18,360 nucleotides of DNA from an uncultured Clostridia bacterium. Its GTDB lineage: Bacteria; Bacillota; Clostridia; Oscillospirales; CAG-272. Made by a program: the position numbers and the translations under genes. The notes under the pieces are model-generated. The model searched no databases. It was not told the DNA's origin and saw only the letters and a list, made by a program, of their open reading frames with translations. The DNA is taken from positions 1-18,360 of the forward strand of contig CAJGCF010000030.1 of the NCBI GenBank assembly GCA_904501865.1. Reading direction: 5' to 3'. Below are positions 6,910-13,629 of the stretch, in pieces (positions within the stretch are counted from its first letter, which is position 1; the number at the start of each line of letters is the position of its first letter).

Positions 6910-7845
6910 TTATCCCCTCTGCTCGTCCTCTGCAACGCCCTTGATAGACGCTACGAGTCCCGCAATATTCTGTATTTCTGAAGGAATAATGATCTTTGTA
7001 GCCTTTCCGTCAGCAACCTTTTCAAAGGTCTCAAGACTCTTGATGGCAATCATTCCTTCACCGGGATTTGCCTCGTTGATCATTCTGATACCCTCTGCCG
7101 TCGCCTTTTGAACCGCAAGTATTGCCTCAGCTTCACCCTCTGCCTTAAGGACCTGAGATTGCTTTTCTGCCTCAGCTCTGAGTATCTGTGACTGCTTTTC
7201 TGCCTCAGCATCAAGTATCTGCGACTGCTTACGTCCCTCTGCTACAAGTATTGCCGAATTCTTTTCACCCTCTGCGCGAAGGATAGACTCACGGCGCTCA
7301 CGCTCTGCCTTCATCTGCTTTTCCATCGCGTCCTGTATTTCCTTAGGAGGAATTATATTCTTGAGCTCGACACGGCTTACCTTGATTCCCCAAGGGTCAG
7401 TAGCCTCGTCAAGAATAGTACGCATCTTCGCGTTGATGATGTCACGCGACGTGAGAGTTTCATCAAGCTCCATATCACCTATAATGTTACGGAGAGTGGT
7501 GGAGGTGAGGTTCTCTATTGCCGTCATAGGAGTTGCGTGTCCGTAGGAATAGAGCTTAGGGTCTGTTATCTGATAGAAAACGACTGTGTCTATCTGCATT
7601 CTTACGTTATCCTTTGTGATAACGGGCTGGGGCGGGAAATCCGCTACCTGCTCCATCTTGTTGATCTTTTTCGCGATCCTGTCAATGAAGGGAATCTTAA
7701 AGTGAAGTCCAGTGCCCCAAGTAGCGTGATAACCGCCCAGACGCTCGATAACGTACGCCCTCGCCTGAGGAACTACGTGAATGTTGGAAATGATGGTGAT
7801 AAGCACGATTACTGCAAGTGTTACCAGTATGATGATAGGTCCCAT
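6910..7845 (-). CDS. SPFH/band-7 (stomatin-like, QmcA/HflC type) membrane protein
   Basis: In this 311-residue protein a single N-terminal membrane helix (about 2-21) is followed by a band-7 domain (VPQARAYVIERLGGYHATWGTGL; about 25-180). A long charged helix runs to about 260, then a C-terminal tail. Known SPFH proteins oligomerise at the membrane, scaffold lipid microdomains and regulate proteases. The band-7 order and the DPWGIKVSRVELKNI motif are characteristic. Residues 191-245 are five consecutive 11-residue repeats of the type AEGEKNSAILV, a hendecad pattern suited to a coiled coil. AAAGGA lies 9 bases before the ATG. The NfeD gene directly upstream is its usual partner in bacteria and archaea. 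Confidence 0.92.
   Translation of the reverse strand: MGPIIILVTLAVIVLITIISNIHVVPQARAYVIERLGGYHATWGTGLHFKIPFIDRIAKKINKMEQVADFPPQPVITKDNVRMQIDTVVFYQITDPKLYSYGHATPMTAIENLTSTTLRNIIGDMELDETLTSRDIINAKMRTILDEATDPWGIKVSRVELKNIIPPKEIQDAMEKQMKAERERRESILRAEGEKNSAILVAEGRKQSQILDAEAEKQSQILRAEAEKQSQVLKAEGEAEAILAVQKATAEGIRMINEANPGEGMIAIKSLETFEKVADGKATKIIIPSEIQNIAGLVASIKGVAEDEQRG
7111..7275 (-). repeat. Five 33-bp (11-residue) tandem repeats in the SPFH coiled coil
   Basis: Residues 191-245 read AEGEKNSAILV, AEGRKQSQILD, AEAEKQSQILR, AEAEKQSQVLK and AEGEAEAILAV. At DNA level the central units are close (GACTGCTTTTCTGCCTCAGC on the plus strand recurs with one change), so the copy number could vary by slippage. 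Confidence 0.85.
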
Positions 7846-7886
7846 AAAATTAATTCCTTTCTGTGTTGTTGTTTTTTGTTATGAAC

Positions 7887-8333
7887 TCAGGATCTTCTGC
7901 AAATAAGCTTTACTCCCGATATCCTCTCGATTATGACGGTCTCTCCTGCCACGGCTGTCTCCGTCTCGTCCGACATTTTGGCGCTCCATATCTGTCCGCC
8001 TACCTTCACGGCTCCCTTTTCCTCCGAATTGACGATATCCTCCTCAACCCTTGCCGCCTTGCCAATAAGCAGATCCGTATCCGTCTTTTCCTGCCCCACG
8101 TTTTTGAGGAGCTTCTTGCGGAATATCGTTTTCGCAAGCACCAGAAGAATGGCAGATACCGCCACGAATACCACGAGCTGTATCCACAGCTCTACATTGA
8201 ATATGGACAGCACAAGAGAGATAAGCGCGCCCGGCATAAACCACACCGCGATCATCTCGGCGGTCTCGGCCTCTAAAAATATCGCGCCTACGAATATTGC
8301 CGCCCAGATTATTGTCATTATATACTCTTCCAT
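7887..8333 (-). CDS. NfeD family membrane protein
   Basis: The 148-residue protein has two or three N-terminal membrane helices (about 5-63), a basic stretch (FRKKLLKN), and a C-terminal OB-fold-like domain (about 75-148) with LLIGKAARVEEDI, GAVKVGGQIWSAK and GETVIIERISGVKLICRR. This is the short, protease-less NfeD form. NfeD proteins are encoded with SPFH proteins and are thought to form membrane complexes with them. The SPFH gene follows after 41 bases. The ATG at 8333 is preceded by GGAG with 6-base spacing; a second in-frame ATG five codons later also has a purine-rich site. It is the first gene of the operon, 72 bp from a consensus promoter. Confidence 0.88.
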   Translation of the reverse strand: MEEYIMTIIWAAIFVGAIFLEAETAEMIAVWFMPGALISLVLSIFNVELWIQLVVFVAVSAILLVLAKTIFRKKLLKNVGQEKTDTDLLIGKAARVEEDIVNSEEKGAVKVGGQIWSAKMSDETETAVAGETVIIERISGVKLICRRS

Positions 8334-8404
8334 GTCCTACTCCTTCCCGTCGCCGTGCGCGACATTTGAACATATTGGATTTTGGGATCTTATCCCTTGA
8401 TATA

Positions 8405-8433
8405 ATTATATCACGCGTTCAAGTGATTGTCAA
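8405..8433 (-). promoter_or_regulatory. Consensus promoter of the nfeD-SPFH operon
   Basis: On the minus strand, TTGACA (8433-8428), a 17-bp spacer ending in TGA, and TATAAT (8410-8405) form a perfect consensus with an extended -10 (TGATATAAT). Confidence 0.88.
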
Positions 8434-8493
8434 GAACAATCTTGTGAAATATTGCACAAATTTTAAGTGTAAAAATAGTACACCTTGCACAAA
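8431..8493. promoter_or_regulatory. Cluster of small inverted and direct repeats upstream of the nfeD promoter
   Basis: Three symmetric units lie between the promoter and the fold-back element: CAAGA-ACAA-TCTTG (8431-8444), TTGTG-8-CACAA (8442-8459) and GTGTA-7-TACAC (8467-8483). In addition, TTGCACAAA occurs twice in direct orientation 33 bp apart (8452-8460 and 8485-8493), close to three helical turns. This could be an operator region for the nfeD promoter. No regulator is identified, and in such AT-rich DNA chance is possible. The rest of the gene-free stretch 8334-8773 is the promoter and the fold-back element. Confidence 0.35.
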
Positions 8494-8512
8494 AAGCCTT
8501 TTATTTGCTTGC

Positions 8513-8792
8513 TATAGCCGAAAAGAATTGAACTGACACGGTTTTGTGTGGCAAATATCCGCATCTGCTACAGATAAAATTCTCGCAACATCTTATGTTA
8601 CTTTGTATTTTCTCTTTGCATCTGCATAATATTTGCTAACTCAAAACTGCGTAGCACCCTTCGGCGTTGCAATTTTTGATAGATTTCGTCGAAGCGAGTT
8701 GCAGCAAGGTATGACCTTGCAAAACGAGGTGCGGCGGAAGATGCTAAAATTGCTCGCCGCAGGGCGTATGAGCTCAACTCTTTTCGGCTATA
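8513..8792. mobile_element. 280-bp fold-back element (MITE-like), complete copy
   Basis: The ends are 22-bp inverted repeats: TATAGCCGAAAAGAATTGAA at 8513-8532 (repeat continuing to 8534) and its near complement at 8771-8792 (20/22 paired). If TA is the duplicated target, the element runs between TA dinucleotides as in Tc1/mariner or IS630-type insertions. The interior folds: CCCT (8657), CGGCG (8662) and GCAATTTT (8669-8676) pair with AAAATTGC (8746-8753), CGCCG (8755) and AGGG (8761). A perfect 7-bp hairpin, GCAAGGT/ACCTTGC, lies at 8704-8720. No transposase is encoded; a 71-codon open frame on the minus strand reads through repeat sequence and is not believed. Fragments of the same element occur at 194-233 and 1817-1876. 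Confidence 0.8.
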
Positions 8793-9427
8793 CCCTGCTC
8801 TATGATGTCCCACACGAGATATTCTCCCGTGCTGTTGTTTATAACGAAATATTGCGGTCTTGACGCGTCACTGAGGATATTATTACGATACGTTCCGTTA
8901 TTTTCGTGTATCTTATATTCCACCTTGAAAACGTATTCAGTGTATCCCTTATCCGTGCTCTGACTGTGCTGAGACACCTTTATATCGTAGATCTGCTGCT
9001 GGGTGAAGCTCTCCTTCTCAAGCTCGGAGTCTCCCATAAAGCTATTGTACGCATTGGCATATCCCTGATTGATATAGGTCAGGACAAGGTACATAACCTC
9101 AAATCCGTCACCGTAATTTTGATACGTGCTCTCGTCTATGCTCAGAATAACTCCGTTATTTGTGTTTATCAGATATATATTTCGGTCGTATTTGAGATAT
9201 TCGTCATACTCCATTATATCGAAATCCTCCTCCTTGGTGTCCTCAAGAAGATCGGGATTTACAGGACCCGCCGTGTAATACTCGCCGTCTGACGCGCCTG
9301 TGATCCCTTCCAGGATAGATACAAGTCCCGCGATGAGTGCCAAGGCTCCAAGCAAGGATATCAATATTATAATTACCGTTCTTTTCTGTTTCTTGCGGTC
9401 GAGACCGCTATTGTTCTGTTCTTGCAT
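8774..9427 (-). CDS. Membrane-anchored protein of unknown function, 3' end supplied by the fold-back element
   Basis: This 217-residue protein has a short basic cytoplasmic N-terminus (DRKKQKR), one membrane helix (about 17-40), and a polar extracytoplasmic domain rich in Asp, Glu, Tyr and Asn. I recognise no family. Its last residues, IAEKS, and the TGA stop are encoded by the terminal inverted repeat of the element at 8513-8792. The original C-terminus may therefore have been replaced or shortened. AAGGA lies 8 bases before the ATG at 9427, and a promoter lies at 9462-9490. It is transcribed alone toward the element. A lipobox cysteine is absent, so anchoring is by the helix. Confidence 0.7.
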   Translation of the reverse strand: MQEQNNSGLDRKKQKRTVIIILISLLGALALIAGLVSILEGITGASDGEYYTAGPVNPDLLEDTKEEDFDIMEYDEYLKYDRNIYLINTNNGVILSIDESTYQNYGDGFEVMYLVLTYINQGYANAYNSFMGDSELEKESFTQQQIYDIKVSQHSQSTDKGYTEYVFKVEYKIHENNGTYRNNILSDASRPQYFVINNSTGEYLVWDIIEQGIAEKS

Positions 9428-9461
9428 AGATTTTTCCTTTTTTGTTTTTTATTCTTCTTCA

Positions 9462-9490
9462 ATTATAGCACACAAACCCCGAATTTGCAA
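9462..9490 (-). promoter_or_regulatory. Promoter of the 217-residue membrane protein gene
   Basis: On the minus strand TTGCAA (9490-9485), a 17-bp spacer ending TGC and TATAAT (9467-9462) form a good promoter with an extended -10 (TGCTATAAT), 35 bp before the start codon. Confidence 0.72.
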
Positions 9491-9591
9491 GAAAAACATA
9501 GTCAAATTGTTTAATAAAGTGATAACTTCCCATAAATATTTCGTCATTTGATGAAAATGTTGCAAAAAATATCAAAATAATTGAAAAACTG

Positions 9592-9620
9592 TTGTCGTGG
9601 GGATAAAATTGTGATATAAT
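9592..9620 (+). promoter_or_regulatory. Promoter of the phosphoglycerate mutase operon
   Basis: TTGTCG (9592-9597), a 17-bp spacer ending TGA and TATAAT (9615-9620) give a good promoter with an extended -10. Transcription should start near 9627-9629, leaving a leader of about 75 bases. Confidence 0.72.
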
Positions 9621-9703
9621 TATTATATATGCTTTTTAGTCTTATTAACATACGAAGACATAAAAGCAACATCCTACATTTTTACGGAGACAAAAGCAAA
9701 GAT

Positions 9704-10906
9704 ATGAAATACCTCGTACTTATCCCTGACGGCATGGCCGATGAAAAGCTTCCACAGCTTCAAAACAAAACACCTATGCAATATGCCGACAAAAAGACTA
9801 TGGACGCGCTCGCGGCGCGCTCGCTCGTCGGCACTGTGTCAAACGTTCCCGAGGGAATGGTCCCCGAGAGCGACACCGCTAATATGGCTATCCTCTCCTT
9901 TGATCCCAAGGTCTACTCAAAGGGGCGCTCGCCTCTTGAAGCGGTCAGCATGGGGCTTACTATGCAGGACGATGACGTGGCCTACCGTTGCAATATAGTT
10001 ACGCTTTCCGACGAGGGCGAGTACGATGAGAAAATAATGATCGACCACAGTGCCGACGAGATAACAACCGCGGAGGCAGACCAGCTTATACGCGCACTTG
10101 ACAAGGAGCTCGGCAACGAGATAAGGCGCCTTTACACGGGTGTAAGCTACAGACACTGCATACTCTGGAAGGGTGGCTGCGACACGTATAATTTTATGCG
10201 TCCCCACGACATTCTCGGCAAATGCATAAAGGACTATCTCCCCTCCGGCAAGGACGGACAGGTATTCTACGAGCTTATGCGCGCAAGCTGGGATATCCTC
10301 AACTCCCACCCTGTAAATCAGGCAAGGAGAGAGAGGGGTCTGCGCCCAGCCAACTCTATATGGCTCTGGAGCCCCGGTAAAAAGCCCGCTCTTCCCTCCT
10401 TCAAGGAAAAATGGGGGCTCGACGCGGCGGTCATCTCCGCAGTAGACCTTATCAAAGGAATAGGTCTGTGCGCCGATATGAAATCAATCGACGTCGAGGG
10501 CGCTACGGGCAACGTGCACACAAATTACGACGGAAAAGCAGCGGCGGCTATAGATGCCTTCAAGAATGGCGCGGATTACGTATATATTCACGTTGAAGCA
10601 CCCGACGAGTGCGGTCACAGAGCCGAGATTCAGAACAAGGTGCTTTCCATTGAGCTTATCGATAAAAAAATACTCGCGCCCGTCTACGAATATCTCAAAG
10701 GCTCGGGCGAGGATTTCAAAATAATGATACTCCCCGATCACCCCACTCCCGTACGCCTGCGCACTCACACGTACGACCCCGTTCCATTTATGATATATTC
10801 TTCGGTTGAGGACAAGAGTGGTGTCGATATGTTCTGCGAGGAGTCGGCACAAGGCACGGGACTTTACCTTACAAGCGGTCCCGAGCTTATGAAATATCTT
10901 ATCTAA
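9704..10906 (+). CDS. apgM: Cofactor-independent phosphoglycerate mutase, archaeal (ApgM) type
   Basis: The enzyme interconverts 3-phosphoglycerate and 2-phosphoglycerate in glycolysis without 2,3-bisphosphoglycerate. The 400-residue length and the opening MKYLVLIPDGMAD are typical of the archaeal-type branch of the alkaline phosphatase superfamily. Asp9 and Ser56 (in PESDTANMA) are the expected metal-binding and phosphorylated residues. YIHVEAPDECGHRAE and ILPDHPTPVRLRTHTYDPVPF carry the remaining metal ligands. The start is taken at 9704 because homology begins there; the only good Shine-Dalgarno (GGAGA, 9686-9690) is unusually far, 13 bases away. An in-frame ATG at 9629 would sit on the predicted transcription start. 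It is the first gene of a seven-gene run. Confidence 0.9.
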   Translation: MKYLVLIPDGMADEKLPQLQNKTPMQYADKKTMDALAARSLVGTVSNVPEGMVPESDTANMAILSFDPKVYSKGRSPLEAVSMGLTMQDDDVAYRCNIVTLSDEGEYDEKIMIDHSADEITTAEADQLIRALDKELGNEIRRLYTGVSYRHCILWKGGCDTYNFMRPHDILGKCIKDYLPSGKDGQVFYELMRASWDILNSHPVNQARRERGLRPANSIWLWSPGKKPALPSFKEKWGLDAAVISAVDLIKGIGLCADMKSIDVEGATGNVHTNYDGKAAAAIDAFKNGADYVYIHVEAPDECGHRAEIQNKVLSIELIDKKILAPVYEYLKGSGEDFKIMILPDHPTPVRLRTHTYDPVPFMIYSSVEDKSGVDMFCEESAQGTGLYLTSGPELMKYLI

Positions 10907-10914
10907 AAGTATAA

Positions 10915-10934
10915 TTACGCGACCCATCGCGTAA
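10915..10934 (+). promoter_or_regulatory. Intercistronic hairpin just before the lepB ribosome binding site
   Basis: TTACGCG and CGCGTAA pair perfectly (7 bp) around ACCCAT. The arm ends one base before CGGAGG at 10935-10940. It has no U-tract, so it is not a terminator; it may protect a processed mRNA end or tune translation. Confidence 0.5.
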
Positions 10935-10944
10935 CGGAGGATAT

Positions 10945-11595
10945 ATGGATAACAACCAAGACAATATCGTCGAGGTCGAGAGCGTAGAGTCTTTCGACGG
11001 CGGTGCTCCCGCGCCTGAAAAAAGCTTGGGATTTAGAATACTGGCATTTTTATTTGATTACTTGGAGCTGTTTGCCGTATCCGTAATAACTGTGCTTATT
11101 ATATTTACCTTCTGCTTCAGGCTCTGTAGAGTTGACGGAAATTCTATGAACAACACTCTTTTGAACGGTGAGCTTCTTGTCACCTCCGATCTCTTTTACG
11201 AGCCCGAGCAGAACGACATAATAGTTTTTCACCTATCCAACAATTTTTATAAGGAGCCTATAGTAAAACGCGTTATCGCGCTTGAGGGGCAGACGGTAGA
11301 AATAAATTTCACCAAAGGTGAAGTCAAGGTCAACGGAGCACTTATGGACGATAGCTTCGTGTATCTTGACGACGGAGGATACGACGTGCGGTATGACTTC
11401 AATCAGAATTTCATTAGCACCGTGGGAGATGAAGTCATCTTCCGCGCCACCGTGCCCGAGGGCAAAATATTCGTTATGGGAGATAACAGAAATGGATCCT
11501 CTGATTCGCGTTCGTCGCGCATAGGATTCGTGGACAAGGACTGCGTGATTGGAAAGGCTCTTTTCAGAATATCTCCCTTCACCACCTTTGATTGA
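10945..11595 (+). CDS. lepB: Type I signal peptidase
   Basis: The 216-residue membrane enzyme removes signal peptides from exported proteins on the outer face of the membrane. It has one N-terminal helix (about 40-58), the catalytic serine Ser67 in VDGNSMNNTL, the general base Lys108 in IVKRVIALEGQTV, and the box GDNRNGSSDSR at 179-189. The roughly 30-residue acidic N-terminal tail before the helix is somewhat long for Gram-positive forms. Between the Lys box and the last box, an insertion (VYLDDGGYDVRYDF) fits the larger Gram-positive variants. GGAGG lies 4 bases from ATG 10945. It is followed by rbgA and rnhB, a gene order common in Firmicutes. Confidence 0.93.
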   Translation: MDNNQDNIVEVESVESFDGGAPAPEKSLGFRILAFLFDYLELFAVSVITVLIIFTFCFRLCRVDGNSMNNTLLNGELLVTSDLFYEPEQNDIIVFHLSNNFYKEPIVKRVIALEGQTVEINFTKGEVKVNGALMDDSFVYLDDGGYDVRYDFNQNFISTVGDEVIFRATVPEGKIFVMGDNRNGSSDSRSSRIGFVDKDCVIGKALFRISPFTTFD

Positions 11596-11638
11596 CTTGA
11601 TTCATCTGACAAATTTTCGTTACAAGGAGGGATAGATA

Positions 11639-12505
11639 ATGCCGTCGGAAAATATACAGTGGTTTCCCGGTCATATGGCGAAAACACGCCGTATGATATC
11701 CGAAAACCTGAAAAACGTTGACGTAGTCATCGAGATACTTGACGCGCGCATACCCGCCTCGTCGAGAAATCCCGAAATAACCAAGCTTATTGAAAATAAG
11801 CCTTCTCTTATAATACTCAACAAGGCATCTCTCGCCGACCCCACACAGAATAAGCTCTGGCAGGAGTATTACAGCTCTGAGTCCTCTGAGTGTATCCTCG
11901 TTGACTGCTTGAGCGGCGAGGGGCTTTCAAAAATACTGCCCGCTATCAAGACCTTGCTCAAGGATAAGCTTGAGAAATACGAGAGCAAGGGTATGTCGGG
12001 ACGTCGCTTGTTCGCTATGGTGTTGGGCATCCCAAACGTTGGAAAATCCACTCTCATAAACAAGCTCTCGGGTACGAAAAAGGCAAAGGCGGAAAACCGC
12101 CCGGGTGTCACCCGAGACAAACAGTGGGTGTCCACGGGCATAGGCGTTGACCTGCTTGATATGCCGGGTATGCTGTGGCCAAAGTTTGAGGACAGGACTG
12201 TAGGAGAAAATCTTGCGCTCACAGGTGCGGTCAAGGACGACATTCTTGACATAGAATATCTTGCTATGGTCTACTGCAACAGAATGAAAAATCTTTATCC
12301 CCGTATGTTTGCTGAAAGATACAAGCTCGGCGACGCTGAGGCTCTTGCCGACATCGAGGACTACGAGCTTCTCTGTCTTATAGGTAAGAAGAGAGGATTT
12401 CTTATCTCCGGTGGCGAGATAAACACAGAGCGCACCGCGGATATGCTCCTTGACGAGTTCCGCGCGGCAAAGCTCGGTCGAGTCACGCTTGACAGAGCCA
12501 ATTAA
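11639..12505 (+). CDS. rbgA: Ribosome biogenesis GTPase RbgA (YlqF)
   Basis: The 288-residue circularly permuted GTPase is needed for late assembly of the 50S ribosomal subunit. Motif order is permuted as expected: G4 NKASLAD (61-67), G1 GIPNVGKST (130-138), G2 threonine in PGVTRDKQW (about 158) and G3 DMPG (174-177). The N-terminus IQWFPGHMAKTRR and the C-terminal helical RNA-binding domain (about 215-288) are typical of the family. A strong site, AAGGAGG, precedes the ATG. Confidence 0.95.
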   Translation: MPSENIQWFPGHMAKTRRMISENLKNVDVVIEILDARIPASSRNPEITKLIENKPSLIILNKASLADPTQNKLWQEYYSSESSECILVDCLSGEGLSKILPAIKTLLKDKLEKYESKGMSGRRLFAMVLGIPNVGKSTLINKLSGTKKAKAENRPGVTRDKQWVSTGIGVDLLDMPGMLWPKFEDRTVGENLALTGAVKDDILDIEYLAMVYCNRMKNLYPRMFAERYKLGDAEALADIEDYELLCLIGKKRGFLISGGEINTERTADMLLDEFRAAKLGRVTLDRAN

Positions 12506-12550
12506 CACAAAAAAACAAACACAGAAACAAAATTCATAACAGTATTTGTG

Positions 12551-12566
12551 CCGCCGCGAGCGGCGG
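12551..12566 (+). promoter_or_regulatory. Intercistronic hairpin just before the rnhB ribosome binding site
   Basis: CCGCCG and CGGCGG pair (6 GC pairs) around a CGAG loop, ending two bases before CGGAG. The arrangement repeats that before lepB (hairpin, AACGGAG, start). No U-tract follows. Confidence 0.45.
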
Positions 12567-12579
12567 AACGGAGTCTGAT

Positions 12580-13182
12580 ATGCCCGATTATTCAATAGAG
12601 AAAGAGCTTCACGAGCAGGGCTACGCATACGTATGCGGTGTCGACGAGGCGGGCAGAGGTCCGCTTTGCGGTCCTGTATTCGCGGCGGCATGCATACTCC
12701 CCGACGGACTTGTAATCGAGGGACTCAATGACTCTAAAAAGCTCACAGAGAAAAAGCGCGAAAAGCTTTTCGATATAATAAAACGCGAGGCAGTGGCATA
12801 CTGTATCGCAAGTGCCAGCGTACAGGAAATAGATGAGCTCAATATCCTTGAGGCTGACCTTCTTGCTATGCGACGCGCTATCGACGGCCTTGCCGTCAAG
12901 GCGGACTTTGCTCTCATCGACGGCAACATAGCACGGGATTTTCAAATACCCGCAAAAGCTATCGTCAAGGGAGATTCCCTGAGTATGAATATCGCCGCGG
13001 CATCCGTGCTCGCAAAGGTAGCACGTGACCGTATATGCGCCGACCTTGACCGAGAATACCCCGAATACAACATAGCAAAGCACAAGGGCTACGGTACAAA
13101 AGAGCATATGGACGCCCTGCGCAAGTACGGCCCTTCCCCGATACACAGAAAAAAATTCATAAGATTTCTTGACGAGGAGTAA
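12580..13182 (+). CDS. rnhB: Ribonuclease HII
   Basis: The 200-residue enzyme cleaves RNA in RNA-DNA hybrids and removes misincorporated ribonucleotides. The metal-binding site is Asp22-Glu23 in GVDEAGRGPLCGPV, Asp114 in ALIDGN and Asp150 in KVARDRI. The family sequence AKHKGYGTKEH follows at about 167-176, and SPIHRKKF near the end. The length is standard. The start at 12580 follows CGGAG at about 7 bases. Six bases separate it from yraN. Confidence 0.95.
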   Translation: MPDYSIEKELHEQGYAYVCGVDEAGRGPLCGPVFAAACILPDGLVIEGLNDSKKLTEKKREKLFDIIKREAVAYCIASASVQEIDELNILEADLLAMRRAIDGLAVKADFALIDGNIARDFQIPAKAIVKGDSLSMNIAAASVLAKVARDRICADLDREYPEYNIAKHKGYGTKEHMDALRKYGPSPIHRKKFIRFLDEE

Positions 13183-13187
13183 GCCTT

Positions 13188-13598
13188 ATGTCACTCACAG
13201 ACAAGCAGATAACGGGTAGACTCGGAGAGGACGCCGCTGTTAAATATCTCAAGAAAAACGGCTATCGCATAAAAGACAGAAATATCCACGTCTCAAGAAA
13301 TGAGATAGATATAATCGCTGAGGACCAGGAATACATAGTATTCGTCGAGGTCAAAACGCGCTCTTTGGCAGGATACGGTTCTTTTGGTAAGTTTGGCTCG
13401 GCGGGGCGTGCCGTGGACTCTCAAAAGCGGAAAAATACAGTTGAAGCCGCAACCTCGTATCTCAGGGAGCATTTTTCCGAGAAAACACCGCGTATAGACG
13501 TTATAGAGGTATACGTTGGGCGCGAGGGCTCGGCAGACCACGTCATAGATATCAATCACATAAGAAACGCTTTCGACGCAAGAGGCAGAAAGCATTAA
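13188..13598 (+). CDS. yraN: YraN family protein (UPF0102), nuclease-like fold
   Basis: The 136-residue protein has the family start GRLGEDAAVKYL and a core NEIDIIAEDQEYIVFVEVKTR carrying Asp41, Glu54 and Lys56, the D-ExK arrangement of Holliday-junction-resolvase-like endonucleases. A role in DNA processing is inferred; the family's cellular function is poorly established. The usual rnhB-yraN neighbourhood is kept. Its ribosome binding site GAGGAG lies in the last codons of rnhB, so translation is coupled. The C-terminus ends with DINHIRNAFD, as in other members. Confidence 0.88.
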   Translation: MSLTDKQITGRLGEDAAVKYLKKNGYRIKDRNIHVSRNEIDIIAEDQEYIVFVEVKTRSLAGYGSFGKFGSAGRAVDSQKRKNTVEAATSYLREHFSEKTPRIDVIEVYVGREGSADHVIDINHIRNAFDARGRKH

Positions 13599-13629
13599 GA
13601 CTTGAATAAAACACAAAAGAGAGGTATGT

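Noticed and set aside
7111..7275. Tandem repeat considered as a CRISPR-like array
   Set aside because: The 33-bp units are contiguous, in frame and coding for hendecads of the SPFH coiled coil; there are no spacers.
8598..8813. A 71-codon minus-strand open frame across the fold-back element
   Set aside because: Nearly all of it is repeat sequence, it has no ribosome binding site, and it overlaps the 3' end of the 217-residue gene in another frame.
11927..13146. Long minus-strand open frames opposite rbgA and rnhB (254 and 184 codons)
   Set aside because: They are antisense to well-recognised genes, without motifs or ribosome binding sites.
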